DNA from: Actinoplanes italicus
GTDB lineage: Bacteria > Actinomycetota > Actinomycetes > Mycobacteriales > Micromonosporaceae
Length of the DNA: 64,000 nt
NCBI RefSeq assembly: GCF_003001815.1
Contig: NZ_PVMZ01000013.1
Span: 246,034-310,033 of the forward strand
Reading direction: 5' to 3'
Shown here piece after piece: positions 42,751-51,810 of the stretch (its first letter is position 1; the number at the start of each line of letters is the position of its first letter). A model generated the notes under the pieces. That model was not told the DNA's origin and did no database searches. It was given only the letters and a program-made list of their open reading frames with translations. A program made the position numbers and the translations under genes.

Positions 42751-42878
42751 AAACAGTTCCGGATGTCGGCGGACCCGCCCACCGTCACGTCGTGTAGCTG
42801 ACGAATTTCAGGCGCGGGCCACCCGTCCCATCTGTCGACAGCCCTCGTCCTGAGGACCACCCAGACGGACGACAGCTG

Positions 42879-43857
42879 TTGCCCCCACCGCGCCGTCGTG
42901 GACATGTAATTTATGTATCGCCGCAGGTCAGATTCGGTTCACCAGCTCAGGCGGTCGGTAAAGAGATTGAGCCGATGGGCACGCACGGCGGCTCGCAACC
43001 TCACCAGATGCCCGGGTTCGGTGTGACCGCGGCGTTGCGGATGTTCGCCGAGGACATCGGGGTGGCGCCGGACACGGTGAAGAGCTGGCGGTGGGTGGCG
43101 TCGCGGTGGCCGGCCGGGCGGCGCCGTGACGACGTGTCGTTCCACATCCATCGCGTGCTGGCCTCGATCGCTGATGCCGACCAGCGGTTCGCGGTGATCG
43201 GAGAGCCGCCGGTGCTGGCCCGGACCGGTGAGCGCCGCTGGTCTGAGGACGAGGCGAAGCGGCGGGTGGGCTGGCAGGTGAGCCGGCCGGAGACGGTTCA
43301 GGAGAAGCTCATCGCGGTGCACGCGCTGGTCGACGACGATGAGGTCGCCACCCGGGTCGCTACCGATCTGCTGCGCCGGCCCAAGGTCGCGTTCAAGGCG
43401 GCGGGCGAGACGACGAAGCAGGAGAGGATCGGTGCGGGTCCACGAGCTGGTCCGTGACGACGAGGTCGCCTCGCGGGTCGCCACCGGCCTGCTGCGCCGG
43501 CCGGAAGTCGCCGCGCGGGCGATGACCGACACCACGGCCCGGCACCTGGTCGACCGCGCTCAGGCCGACCAGGCCCGCCAGGGCGCCGAGCTGGTACGGC
43601 AGCGCACGCCCGCGTTGCAGCACATCGAGCACACCAGCGAGTTCCTCGACCTGGTCGGGGCGTGCGCGCAGTTCGTCGCCTCGGCCGGCCGGATCGTCCC
43701 GGGGCTACGGGGGCAGAACTACACCGAGGACGAGAAGGCCACGGTGCAGCGCAACCTGGCCCGGGTCCGGGCGGCCGCGGACTGGATCGAGGGTGCGGTC
43801 GCCACCGGCCAGGTCACCCCGGTGGAGGCCTGGCCCGCCTCCTCGCCGGCGAGTAGC
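42879..43857 (+). pseudogene. DUF6192 family gene, broken by internal duplication and frameshifts
   Basis: First frame: KEIEPMGTHGG, ALRMFAEDIGVAPDTVKSWRWVASRWP (helix-turn-helix-like), FHIHRVLASI, GERRWSEDEAKRRVGWQV. At ~43430 it shifts frame. The second frame repeats the last unit (VHELVRDDEVASRVATGLLRRPEVA versus VHALVDDDEVATRVATDLLRRPKVA), then continues with HLVDRAQADQA and ADWIEGAV. A second shift near 43830 moves the expected GLARLLAGE ending to a third frame. Intact homologues sit beside racP in actinobacterial integrative elements. Confidence 0.8.
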
Positions 43858-43862
43858 CCGTC

Positions 43863-44266
43863 ATGGGACGGGTGCCCGCAAACGTCTCCGGTGACCTGGT
43901 CCGGGTCGCGTTGATGGAGGCCCGCCCGGCCGGGCTGACCACCCGACAGCTGATCACCGCGACCGAGCTCAGCGCCTATCAGGTCCAGTCCGGGTGTGGT
44001 TCCTGCGCGAGGTCCTGGCCGCGCAGAACCTGACTCCGCTGACCTGGACCCGCCGCGACGGCTACCAGCTGTCGACCGACCCCGCCGACTGGATCGCCTA
44101 CGAGCGGGCCTGCGTGCGCATCGAGCTGACCCGCATCTCCCGGTTCCTGAGCAGCACGGTCATACCGCACGCGCAGAAGCTACCCGACGACGAGTGGGTG
44201 CAACTCGTGCTGGGCCAGGTCACCGGGGTCAAGTCAGCCCTGGGCCTGCTCGTGCGCAGCGCATGA
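43863..44266 (+). pseudogene. RacP-like gene with one frameshift
   Basis: The first frame (43863-~43990) reads LVRVALMEARPAGLTTRQL, then TATELSAYQVQSG, the winged-helix start of RacP-type proteins. The second frame resumes VWFLREVLAAQNLTPLTW, YQLSTDPADWIAYERA and IPHAQKLPDDEWVQLVLGQ. Loss of one G in the run near 43989 explains it. RacP accompanies DUF6192 in Streptomyces and Actinoplanes elements; its role is unknown but probably DNA-binding. Starts five bases after the DUF6192 stop. Confidence 0.8.
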
Positions 44267-44463
44267 CCACGATCGTGGACGAGGAGCTCGTCACCTACGA
44301 CCGGAGCCTCGTGCGCGAGGAGATCAACCGCATCGCCCGGCTGCTGGACACCGTGATCATCCCGCACGTCCAGGACCACCCCGACGACGAGTGGGCGCAG
44401 TTGGTGCTCGGCCAACTCGTCGGGGTCAAGACGGCGCTCATCCTGCTGGCTCGTGACGAATGA
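44263..44463 (+). CDS. Free-standing RacP C-terminal-like protein
   Basis: 66 residues: VREEINRIARLLDTVIIPHV then DDEWAQLVLGQLVGVKTALILL. It is a paralogue of the last ~60 residues of the RacP pseudogene just upstream (LTRISRFLSSTVIPHAQ, DDEWVQLVLGQVTGVKSALGLL). Its ATG overlaps the RacP stop (ATGA). It looks like a duplicated helical module kept intact while its parent decayed, and may be a helical dimer. Confidence 0.65.
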   Translation: MTTIVDEELVTYDRSLVREEINRIARLLDTVIIPHVQDHPDDEWAQLVLGQLVGVKTALILLARDE

Positions 44464-44833
44464 ACGCCACGCTCACGGCCTGCCCCGACGGCGCCGCTAC
44501 CCGTCGGACACCACCGACACCGAGTGGGAGATCCTCGCCCCGCTGCTGCCAGCCCCGGCCTCCACCACCCCGACCGGCGGGCACCCCGAAGCGCACCCAC
44601 GCCGCGAGATCGTGGACGCGATCCGCTACGTGGTCGACAACGGCTGCAAGTGGCGGGCCGTGCCGTCGGACTTCCCGCCCTGGCAAACCGTCTACGGGTT
44701 CTTCGCCCGCTGGGCCAAGAACGGCGTACTCGACCACGTCCGCGACCACACCGCCGACCACCAGCCACCATTGCCACAGGGCATGCCCACGCAGAAACTC
44801 CATGCCGGATGCCATCAGCCAGCGAACGACTAA
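44453..44833 (+). pseudogene. Truncated IS5-family transposase (N-terminal DUF4096 part)
   Basis: Frame from GTG 44453: DTEWEILAPLLPAP, EIVDAIRYVVDNGCKWRAVPSDFPPWQTVYGFFARW (in part). This is the N-terminal IS5/IS1182-type domain of a two-domain transposase. The DDE catalytic half is missing: the frame ends at 44833 and no continuation occurs in any frame. It overlaps the end of the RacP-tail gene. Confidence 0.8.
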
Positions 44834-44863
44834 CCTGACGGGAACGCCGATCATCGGTTACCT

Positions 44864-45228
44864 GCTCTACTGATCCCGACATCGGGCATTGCGGCATAGC
44901 CCACGCCAACTCCTCCCAACGGAGATCACACTCAAGACGTGGAGATGCTGGTGAAGTGGTTCGAGGAGGACGACGGCCAATTCCGCCCCAGGATCGGCGA
45001 CGTCGTCCACCCGGTCGACTACGAGTTTCCTAAGGCCCCCATAGGCGACGACCCGGCCCACTTCCGCCGGCGGTCGCGGTCCCGGCCAGCGCATCCCTAC
45101 CGCTCGCCGTCCGCGTCGTGTTCCGGAAAGATCCCGCAGAAAAGTTCAGATCCGGCGCCCGCCCGCCGACGACGAGACCGCGCGAAACGAGGATCGATGA
45201 CCTCGTAGCGGTGATCGAAGGAGACCGG
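44864..45228. other. Intergenic upstream of the subtilase gene
   Basis: No supported gene. A short plus-strand frame (VKWFEEDDGQFRPRIGD...) has modest coding character but no recognisable family. The segment must hold the subtilase promoter. Confidence 0.35.
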
Positions 45229-46851
45229 ATGAGCCCCAACGCCCCACGACGCACGATCCTCGACAGGAGATGGCCGACGGCCGTGCTGTCCGCGGCGCTG
45301 GCCGCGTCCGCCGGAGCCCTCGCCGCCCCAGTCCTCACCGGCCCCGCACACGCCGCGCCGGTCACGACCACCTCCACGTCGCCGATCACCGGCTCCTCGA
45401 AACCGTCCTGGCTGGTCGACTCCGCGCTGACCACGATGCGCGACGCCAACAGCACCATCGGAACTCCGGCCGTGTGGGCGCGCAAGGACGCCGCCGGCCG
45501 CCCGCTGACCGGTCAGGGAGTCGGCGTCGCGCTGATCGACTCCGGCATCGCCCCGGTCAAGGGCCTCGCCCAGCCCGGCAAGGTCATCAACGGCCCGGAC
45601 CTGTCCTTTGAGTCCCAGGCCCCCAACTTGCGTAATCAGGACACCTTCGGACACGGCACCCACCTGGCCGGCATCATCGCCGGCCGCGATCCCGAGGTCC
45701 TTCGCGGAACCGAGAACGACCCCCGCCACTTCGTCGGCGTGGCACCCGACGCCCACCTGGTCAACCTCCGGGTCGCCGCCGCCAACGGAGCGGTCGACGT
45801 CTCCCAGGTCATCGCCGCCATCGAATGGGCCATCACCCACCGCAACGACCCCGGCGTGAACATCCGGGTCCTCAACCTGTCGTTCGGCACCGACTCCCTG
45901 CAGGACCCGATGCTCGACCCGCTGTCGTACGCGGTGGAGGCCGCCTGGCGTGCCGGCATCGTCGTGGTCGTCTCGGTCGGCAACGACGGGCCCACCACGA
46001 CCCGCGTCGGCAACCCGGCACTCAACCCGTACGTCATCGCGGTCGGCGGCTCGGACACCGCCGGCACCGTCACCCCTATCGATGACACCATCGGCGCTTT
46101 CAGCACCAGAGGCAACATCCTGCGCCACGCCGACCTCGTCGCGCCGGGCCGCTCGATCGTGTCGCTGCGCGACCCCGGCTCGTTTATCGACGCCAACCAC
46201 CCCGGTGGTCTGGTCACCGACCGCTACTTCAAGGGCAGCGGCACCTCCCAGGCCGCCGCGGTGGTGTCCGGCGCCGCCGCGCTCCTGCTGCAGCAGCGCC
46301 CGGACCTCACACCCGACCAGGTAAAGAAGATACTGACCAGCACAGCCGTACCGATGAAGGGCGTTGACGGCATCGCTCAGGGCTCCGGCCAGCTCAACAT
46401 GCAGGCAGCCATAGCCGCACCCACCCCGCTGGCCATACAGCTGCACCCCCGCGCCCTCGGCCTCGGCACCCTCGAGGGAGCTCGCGGCACCGCACACGTC
46501 GCCGACCCCGACAACGGCGTCGAACTGACCGGCGAGCGCGACATCATGAACCAGCCCTGGCGACCCCTGACCTGGACCGTGACAGCCGTGGCCGGCCGCT
46601 CCTGGAACGGCGGCACCTACAACGGTGCCGTCTGGGCAGGATCGGCCTGGAACGGCACCTCCTGGACTTCGAAAACCTGGAGCACCACCCCCTGGACGGC
46701 ACGAAGCTGGTCCGGCCTCAGCTGGACCGCCCGGTCCTGGAGCTCCGCCGGATGGACCGCCACCGGCTGGTCCGCTCGTTCCTGGTCGGCCCGCTCCTGG
46801 TCGGCCCGCAGCTGGAGCGGCAGCTACTGGGCCTCCCGGGCCTGGTCCTGA
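45229..46851 (+). CDS. Secreted subtilisin-like serine protease with Trp-rich repeat tail
   Basis: 540 residues from ATG 45229 (GAAGGAG upstream). Signal peptide about 1-43. The S8 triad is complete: Asp in VGVALIDSGIAP, His in FGHGTHLAGIIAG, Ser in GSGTSQAAAVVSG, with the oxyanion Asn likely in VVVSVGNDGP. The C-terminal ~85 residues are a low-complexity Trp repeat of about five residues per turn (WSARSWSARSWS), with about sixteen tryptophans. Such tails occur in other actinobacterial S8 proteases and may bind cell wall or polysaccharide. Followed by a strong terminator. Confidence 0.95.
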   Translation: MSPNAPRRTILDRRWPTAVLSAALAASAGALAAPVLTGPAHAAPVTTTSTSPITGSSKPSWLVDSALTTMRDANSTIGTPAVWARKDAAGRPLTGQGVGVALIDSGIAPVKGLAQPGKVINGPDLSFESQAPNLRNQDTFGHGTHLAGIIAGRDPEVLRGTENDPRHFVGVAPDAHLVNLRVAAANGAVDVSQVIAAIEWAITHRNDPGVNIRVLNLSFGTDSLQDPMLDPLSYAVEAAWRAGIVVVVSVGNDGPTTTRVGNPALNPYVIAVGGSDTAGTVTPIDDTIGAFSTRGNILRHADLVAPGRSIVSLRDPGSFIDANHPGGLVTDRYFKGSGTSQAAAVVSGAAALLLQQRPDLTPDQVKKILTSTAVPMKGVDGIAQGSGQLNMQAAIAAPTPLAIQLHPRALGLGTLEGARGTAHVADPDNGVELTGERDIMNQPWRPLTWTVTAVAGRSWNGGTYNGAVWAGSAWNGTSWTSKTWSTTPWTARSWSGLSWTARSWSSAGWTATGWSARSWSARSWSARSWSGSYWASRAWS

Positions 46852-46871
46852 CACACAAGTAAGCCCCATGA

Positions 46872-46910
46872 TGAGCGGCGAGACCCCCTGAGGAGTGGTC
46901 TCGCCGCTCA
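46872..46910 (+). terminator. Strong hairpin after the subtilase gene
   Basis: TGAGCGGCGAGACC (46872-46885) pairs perfectly over 14 bp with GGTCTCGCCGCTCA (46897-46910), 20 bases after the stop codon. The rest of 46911-47170 shows no convincing gene. Confidence 0.85.
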
Positions 46911-47170
46911 CAGTAAGACTGGCACGACCCAGCAGACCTACCTAGGCGATGTCAAGGCTGGCGGCCGTGGCGACGGGTATGCGAGTGGCTGGGGCCCAGC
47001 CGGGCGATCTGCGCTTCCATGACGGCAATAACGTCTCCAGCGGCATCCGAGCAGTGAGCACGGATGTTATGGACGTCGATTCCCGGGGCGAGGTGTACTC
47101 GGCAGTCGAGGGCGGCGCGGGCCGTGGTGTGATCTTCGATCGGCTGCTCAGGTCACGGTGAGCCGCGCCG

Positions 47171-49189
47171 ATGAAGCCGGGTATGCGCAAGTTCAGCTCC
47201 GCTTCACCGAGCGCCGCCGACCTCGGAAAATTGAGGGTGGCACCAGGCGTCGACCGTCGCCGGCCGAGCACTGGGCGGTCCGCTGGCACGTCATGGCGGC
47301 GCGGCGGGGTATGGCTGACCGGGCTGGCAGCGGTCACGGTGCTGGGAGCCAGCGCGGCATCGATCACAAGTCTGCAGCAGGTCGCCGAACAGCGCAGCGA
47401 ACTGCGCATACTGCTCAACGAGTTCAAAGCAGCGGCCTGGCAGCAGGACGCGCTGCGCTCTGAGGCGATGCTCGCCAGAGGGCTGCCGTCAGAGCTGGCT
47501 GACGCGCGTGAAGAGATTGACGACACCGTCGACACCATCGGCGCCCGATTCGATCGGCAGGACCCGGACAGCAGCCACACCAAGGCGATTCACGACGCAT
47601 ACCTGGCCTACGACACCGCAGCCGACCGCGAGTTCCAGTTGCTCAAGTACGAGGACCTTCAGGGCGCCGAGGAAACCGCTGCAGCCCAGACCGACCCCGC
47701 GTTCGCCGCGCTGCTGCCGGTACTCGAGGACGCCGACGGTGACTACGAGGCTCTCGCCGAACAGGCGTCCGGCCGTGCCCGTACCGGGACGGTGGTCATC
47801 CTGGCGTGCGCGGCGCTGCTCATCATGGGGCTCGTCTGGCAGGCGCAGCGGATCCGTGCCCGCGCGTTGCGCCGCGCCACCCATCAGGCGACCCACGACG
47901 CGCTCACCGGGCTGCCCAACCGCACGCTGCTGCGCGAGCGCACCGCCGCCGCCATCGACCGTCCCCGGCAGGACGGAACAGGTACTGCCCTGCTACTCAT
48001 CGACCTCGACCGGTTCAAAGAGGTCAACGACACCCTCGGTCACCACTACGGCGACCAACTGCTCGTGCAGGCAGCCCATCGCATGCAACAAGCGGTACGC
48101 AGCGGCGAGACCGTGGCCCGCCTCGGCGGCGACGAATTCGCCGTACTGCTGCCCAGCATCGCCGGAGAACCAGACGTCACCGCCGTCGCCGCCCGCCTGC
48201 ACGAAGCCCTGAACGCCCCGTTCACCCTCGACGGGCTTACCCTCACCGTTGCCGGCAGCATCGGGGCAGCCCTACACCCCCACCACGGCGACACCGCCGA
48301 CGAGCTGCTGCAACGCGCCGACATCGCGATGTACACCGCTAAGGGCAAACGCATCGGCTACACCGTCTTCGACCACAGCCAGGACAGCACCGACCCCCGC
48401 AAACTCACCCTCGCCAGCGACCTGCGCCAAGGCATCGAGCAGGATCAGCTGGTGCTTCACTACCAGCCCAAGGTCGACACCCGTACCGGCAAGGTGCTCG
48501 GTGCGGAGGCCCTTGTGCGCTGGCAGCACCCCGAGCACGGACTGATCCCACCCACCGAGTTCATCCCGTTGGCCGAGCACACCGGTCTGATCACGCCACT
48601 GACCCGGTTCGTCCTCGACACCGCGCTGCGTCAATGCCAAGAGTGGCTGCGCGACGGCCACGAGCTCAGCGTCGCCGTCAACGTGTCCACTCACCGGCTG
48701 CTCGACCTCGACTTCCCCGCCGAGGTCGCCGACCGCCTCCAGTATTGGCAACTGCCGGCACACCTGCTCACCGTCGAGATCACCGAAAGTGCCATCATGA
48801 CCGACCCCGACCGTGCCCTGCACGTCGTGCAGCAGCTGCACGCCCTTGGCGTCCACCTGTCGATCGACGACTTCGGCACCGGCTACTCGTCCATGGCGTA
48901 CCTCAAAACCCTGCCCGTCCACGAGCTGAAAATCGACCGGACCTTCGTCGGTTCCATGACCACTAGCGACCGTGACGCCGTCATCGTGCGCTCCACCGCC
49001 GAACTCGGCCGCAACCTCGGCCTGCGCGTCATCGCCGAGGGCGTCGAGGACATGGCCACCTGGCAGGTCCTCGACGCCGCCGGCTGCGACGCCCTGCAGG
49101 GCTACTACATCTCCCGGCCCGTCACCGCAGACGCCTTCGCTACATGGCTGCGTCACCAGCGGGGCGCACCGGCCGCCATCGCGCCCTGA
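47171..49189 (+). CDS. GGDEF-EAL membrane protein (c-di-GMP turnover)
   Basis: 672 residues. A cytosolic Arg-rich N-terminus, TM1 (~46-66), an extracellular ~135-residue sensor with long helices, and TM2 (~204-222, VILACAALLIMGLVW). GGDEF domain ~235-400: THDALTGLPNRTLL and an intact RLGGDEFAVLL. EAL domain ~415-660: GAEALVRWQHP, ITESAIM, IDDFGTGYSSMAYL, ELKIDRTF and IAEGVED, so metal-binding residues are present. Both cyclase and phosphodiesterase sites look intact, so the net direction depends on the sensor. Start 47171 lacks a strong ribosome site. Confidence 0.93.
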   Translation: MKPGMRKFSSASPSAADLGKLRVAPGVDRRRPSTGRSAGTSWRRGGVWLTGLAAVTVLGASAASITSLQQVAEQRSELRILLNEFKAAAWQQDALRSEAMLARGLPSELADAREEIDDTVDTIGARFDRQDPDSSHTKAIHDAYLAYDTAADREFQLLKYEDLQGAEETAAAQTDPAFAALLPVLEDADGDYEALAEQASGRARTGTVVILACAALLIMGLVWQAQRIRARALRRATHQATHDALTGLPNRTLLRERTAAAIDRPRQDGTGTALLLIDLDRFKEVNDTLGHHYGDQLLVQAAHRMQQAVRSGETVARLGGDEFAVLLPSIAGEPDVTAVAARLHEALNAPFTLDGLTLTVAGSIGAALHPHHGDTADELLQRADIAMYTAKGKRIGYTVFDHSQDSTDPRKLTLASDLRQGIEQDQLVLHYQPKVDTRTGKVLGAEALVRWQHPEHGLIPPTEFIPLAEHTGLITPLTRFVLDTALRQCQEWLRDGHELSVAVNVSTHRLLDLDFPAEVADRLQYWQLPAHLLTVEITESAIMTDPDRALHVVQQLHALGVHLSIDDFGTGYSSMAYLKTLPVHELKIDRTFVGSMTTSDRDAVIVRSTAELGRNLGLRVIAEGVEDMATWQVLDAAGCDALQGYYISRPVTADAFATWLRHQRGAPAAIAP

Positions 49190-49598
49190 CCGGCGTCGAC
49201 GTCGCAGGCGTTCGTCGTTTCGACATCCACAGACCAAGAGACCACCAGGGGAGAGCGGCCGCGCGGGCAGCCCGGGGGTAGCGGCCGTAGCCAGGTGATC
49301 TCTTCCTGTGGCGGCATCCCGGGCCCCTGGCCAGCACGGCGAGCGCTTTCAGCCCGTCGGCCCCGGCGCCCACGGTCCGCGCAAGTACGGCTGGGGCCGG
49401 GGTCCGGTCCGGATCTGTCGGCGGCCCGGCCGCGGGCATTGGCTATTGGCTGCTGGTACGCGACCGGATTCTGAGATCATCTCTGGAAACGGTGAGGTCC
49501 CGAGGGCCCGTATGCCGCTTTGTGGGCGCGCCCGGCGCTGGCAAGGATTCCCCCGGCCCTCAACGATGCCCGGTCTTCGGTTAGGTCACCGGTGCTAA
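49190..49598. other. Intergenic, no gene supported
   Basis: Between the GGDEF-EAL stop and the left end of the IS5-type element I see no gene, RNA or repeat. Confidence 0.4.
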
Positions 49599-50630
49599 AG
49601 GCGTGTTTCAAAAGTGGTGGTTGCCGGTGAAGGTCACGGCGTGGCGGTGATCGATAACTGAAGAGGTCTCCGGTACTTGGTACAACGACCAAGAAGCACC
49701 ATGCACCGGAGACCTCGTGGCCACCTTAGCGGTGACGAGGCGGCACGACCTCACCGACGCGCAATGGCAGCGGCTCGCCCCGCTGCTGCCTGCCATGTCG
49801 GGGAACGGTCGTCCGCCGAAGTGGGATAAACGGCAGCTCATCGACGGGATCCGGTGGCGGATCCGGATCGGCGCACCCTGGCGTGACGTTCCCGCCGACT
49901 ACGCACCCTGGCCAACCGTCTACGGCCTGTTCCGCCGCTGGCAGCGCGACGGGACCTGGGACAAGATCCTGTCGGCGTTGCGGGCCGAAGGTGACGCGAC
50001 CGGCCGGATCGGCTGGACGGTGAGTGTGGACTCGATGACCAGCCGCGCCCACCAGCACGCCGCCGGAGCACGCAAGGACGGGCATCTGCAGAAGGAACCG
50101 CCGGGTGGGGTGCACGACGAGCCGGCCGATCACGCGCTGGGCCGTTCTCGTGGCGGGCTGACCACCAAGACTCACCTGGCCTGCGAGCAGGGCCAGAAGG
50201 TTCTGTCGATGGTCGTGACCGCAGGACATCGTGGTGACAGTCCCCAGTTCATCCCGGTCCTGCGCCGTATCCGGGTCACCCGCCTCGGGGTGGGACGGCC
50301 CCGGACCTGCCCGATGCGGTGCTGGCCGACAAGGCCTACACCAGTTCGCGGCAACCGCCGCTACCTGCGCGCCCGCGGGATCAAGGCATGCATCCCGAGC
50401 AAGATGGACCAGGACGCCCACCGTAAAGCCAAAGGCTCCCGAGGCGGACGCCCGCCCGCCTTCGACCGGGACCTCTACCGGCTCCGTCACGCCGTGGAGA
50501 ACGGTATCGCCAGGCTCAAACGCCACCGGGGCGTCGCCACCCGGTACGACAAGCTGGCCGTCCGCTTCCAAGCCGTCCTGACCATCACCATCATCACCGA
50601 GTGGCTCTGACCCGCTTATGAAACACGCCT
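49599..50630 (+). mobile_element. IS5-family insertion sequence
   Basis: Terminal inverted repeats: left AGGCGTGTTTCAAAAG (from 49599) and right CTTATGAAACACGCCT (to 50630), 14 of 16 matching. Flanks read CTAA on the left and TTAG on the right, in keeping with a CTAG-like target of the IS427 subgroup. It carries one transposase gene and abuts an IS110 remnant on the right. Confidence 0.85.
49717..50610 (+). CDS. IS5-family transposase, catalytic motif scrambled by compensating frameshifts
   Basis: 297 residues. N-terminal DUF4096-like part: LTDAQWQRLAPLLP, GIRWRIRIGAPWRDVP. First catalytic Asp region: TVSVDSMTSRAHQH. Between ~50311 and 50349 the protein reads PMRCWPTRPTPVR; the adjacent frame reads DAVLADKAYTS, the normal second-Asp motif. 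A shift into the wrong frame and back therefore replaces the second DDE aspartate. C-terminal part is normal (FDRDLYRLRHAVENGIARLK with the Glu). Probably inactive. Confidence 0.85.
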   Translation: MATLAVTRRHDLTDAQWQRLAPLLPAMSGNGRPPKWDKRQLIDGIRWRIRIGAPWRDVPADYAPWPTVYGLFRRWQRDGTWDKILSALRAEGDATGRIGWTVSVDSMTSRAHQHAAGARKDGHLQKEPPGGVHDEPADHALGRSRGGLTTKTHLACEQGQKVLSMVVTAGHRGDSPQFIPVLRRIRVTRLGVGRPRTCPMRCWPTRPTPVRGNRRYLRARGIKACIPSKMDQDAHRKAKGSRGGRPPAFDRDLYRLRHAVENGIARLKRHRGVATRYDKLAVRFQAVLTITIITEWL

Positions 50631-51295
50631 TAGACGGCCCCGACCGTCACCTACGTTTGTTGGTCGATCACCGCGAAGACCTGATCGCCGAACGGACCCG
50701 GGCCATCAACCGCCTCCGCTGGCACCTGCACGAACTCGACCCGGAATGGGACCCCACAGCCCGATCGCTCGACCGCGTCAGCAACCTCGACCGCGTCCTG
50801 CAACGCCTGGCAGAGCTCACCAGTCTCGTCGCCCGTCTCGCAACAGCGATCACCGAACGATGCCGCAACCTCACCGAGGAGATCAACACCATCGAGGCCG
50901 AGATCCAGCAACGGGCTGAGATAGCCGCGCCCGCACTCATCGGTTTGCCTGGCTGCGCCGCTCTGACGGCCGCGAAGATCCTCGGCGAGACCGCCGGAAT
51001 CACCCGATTCCACTCCGCGGCCGCATACGCTCGCCACAACGGCACCGCGCCCCTGCCCGTGTGGTCGTCCAACCGGGCCCGGCACCGGCTCAGCCGCACC
51101 GGAAATTGCTAGCTCAACGCCGCGTTGCACCGCATCGCGATGACCCAGGCCCGCTGCTACCAGCCGGCTAAAGACCTTGTCACCCGACGCAAAGCCGGCG
51201 GTGATGGCGGCCTGGAAGCTCTCCGTGTCCTGAAACGACGCCTGTCCGACGTCGTCTTCCAGGCTCTACATGCCGATTGCTCCCCAACGGGTTGA
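50631..51295 (+). pseudogene. IS110-family transposase remnant
   Basis: 5'-truncated, beginning at the right end of the IS5 element. It reads RLLVDHREDLIAERTRAINRLRW (coiled middle region) and the IS116/IS110/IS902 C-terminal domain: LIGLPGCAALTAAKILGETAG, FHSAAAYARHNGTAPLPVWS. A TAG stop at ~51110 interrupts it, after which the frame continues LNAALHRIAMTQARCY and LKRRLSDVVFQAL. The N-terminal DEDD domain is absent from the left flank of the IS5 copy. Confidence 0.85.
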
Positions 51296-51332
51296 CAGAG
51301 GAGCTATTTACAGTCCCAAACTCAGATGTCTG

Positions 51333-51797
51333 TCAGGGCGGCAGGTCGGACCAGTCGGGCTTTTCTAGCAGGATGCGAACTCGGTACAGCAATGTCTGGG
51401 TGTGCGCGGGTAGTTCGAGATAGGTGTTGGCGCCGGCCTTGGCAGCGGTCCGGGCATCAAGGCGCAGGGTGGTGGAGAGCAGGATGACGGGGGTGGTGTC
51501 GGTACCGAAGGTGGCGCGCAGCGCGCGGCAGGTTGGCGCGCCGAGTTCTTGCAGGTTGATGATGATCAGGTCGGGTTGCATGCGGCGGGCGGTGTCGATG
51601 ATCGCGGCGGCGTCGCAGGCGTCGTCGACGTGGTGACCGGCGCGACGCAGTAGCCGGGTGAAGATGGCGCGCAGGTCGGGGTGGGGCTCGCCAAGCAGGA
51701 TGCTGCGCGCGTCCGTGTAAGGCGCGCAGGCTGCTCCCCGGCTGTGGGGCGTGGCGCCGGGCCTGTCGGGGGGAGATGTCGTCGGTACGGTCCGCAC
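51333..51797 (-). CDS. Pseudo-receiver protein lacking the phosphoacceptor Asp
   Basis: 154 residues. After a ~30-residue Pro-rich lead comes a CheY-like fold: SILLGEPHPDLRAIFTRLLRRAG (with the acidic pair), then PDLIIINLQELGAP, where the usual Asp at the end of strand 3 is Asn. TPVILLSTTL keeps the Ser/Thr switch position, but the strand-5 Lys is replaced (TYLELPA). It should not be phosphorylated in the normal way. GTG start 13 bp after the histidine kinase stop, so the two are co-expressed. Confidence 0.8.
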   Translation of the reverse strand: MRTVPTTSPPDRPGATPHSRGAACAPYTDARSILLGEPHPDLRAIFTRLLRRAGHHVDDACDAAAIIDTARRMQPDLIIINLQELGAPTCRALRATFGTDTTPVILLSTTLRLDARTAAKAGANTYLELPAHTQTLLYRVRILLEKPDWSDLPP

Positions 51798-51810
51798 GGC
51801 AGGAGCCCTG

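Noticed and set aside
46952..47150. A minus-strand ~66-codon frame with protein-like composition before the GGDEF-EAL gene
   Set aside because: No start codon, bounded by stops, and unsupported by any recognisable domain.
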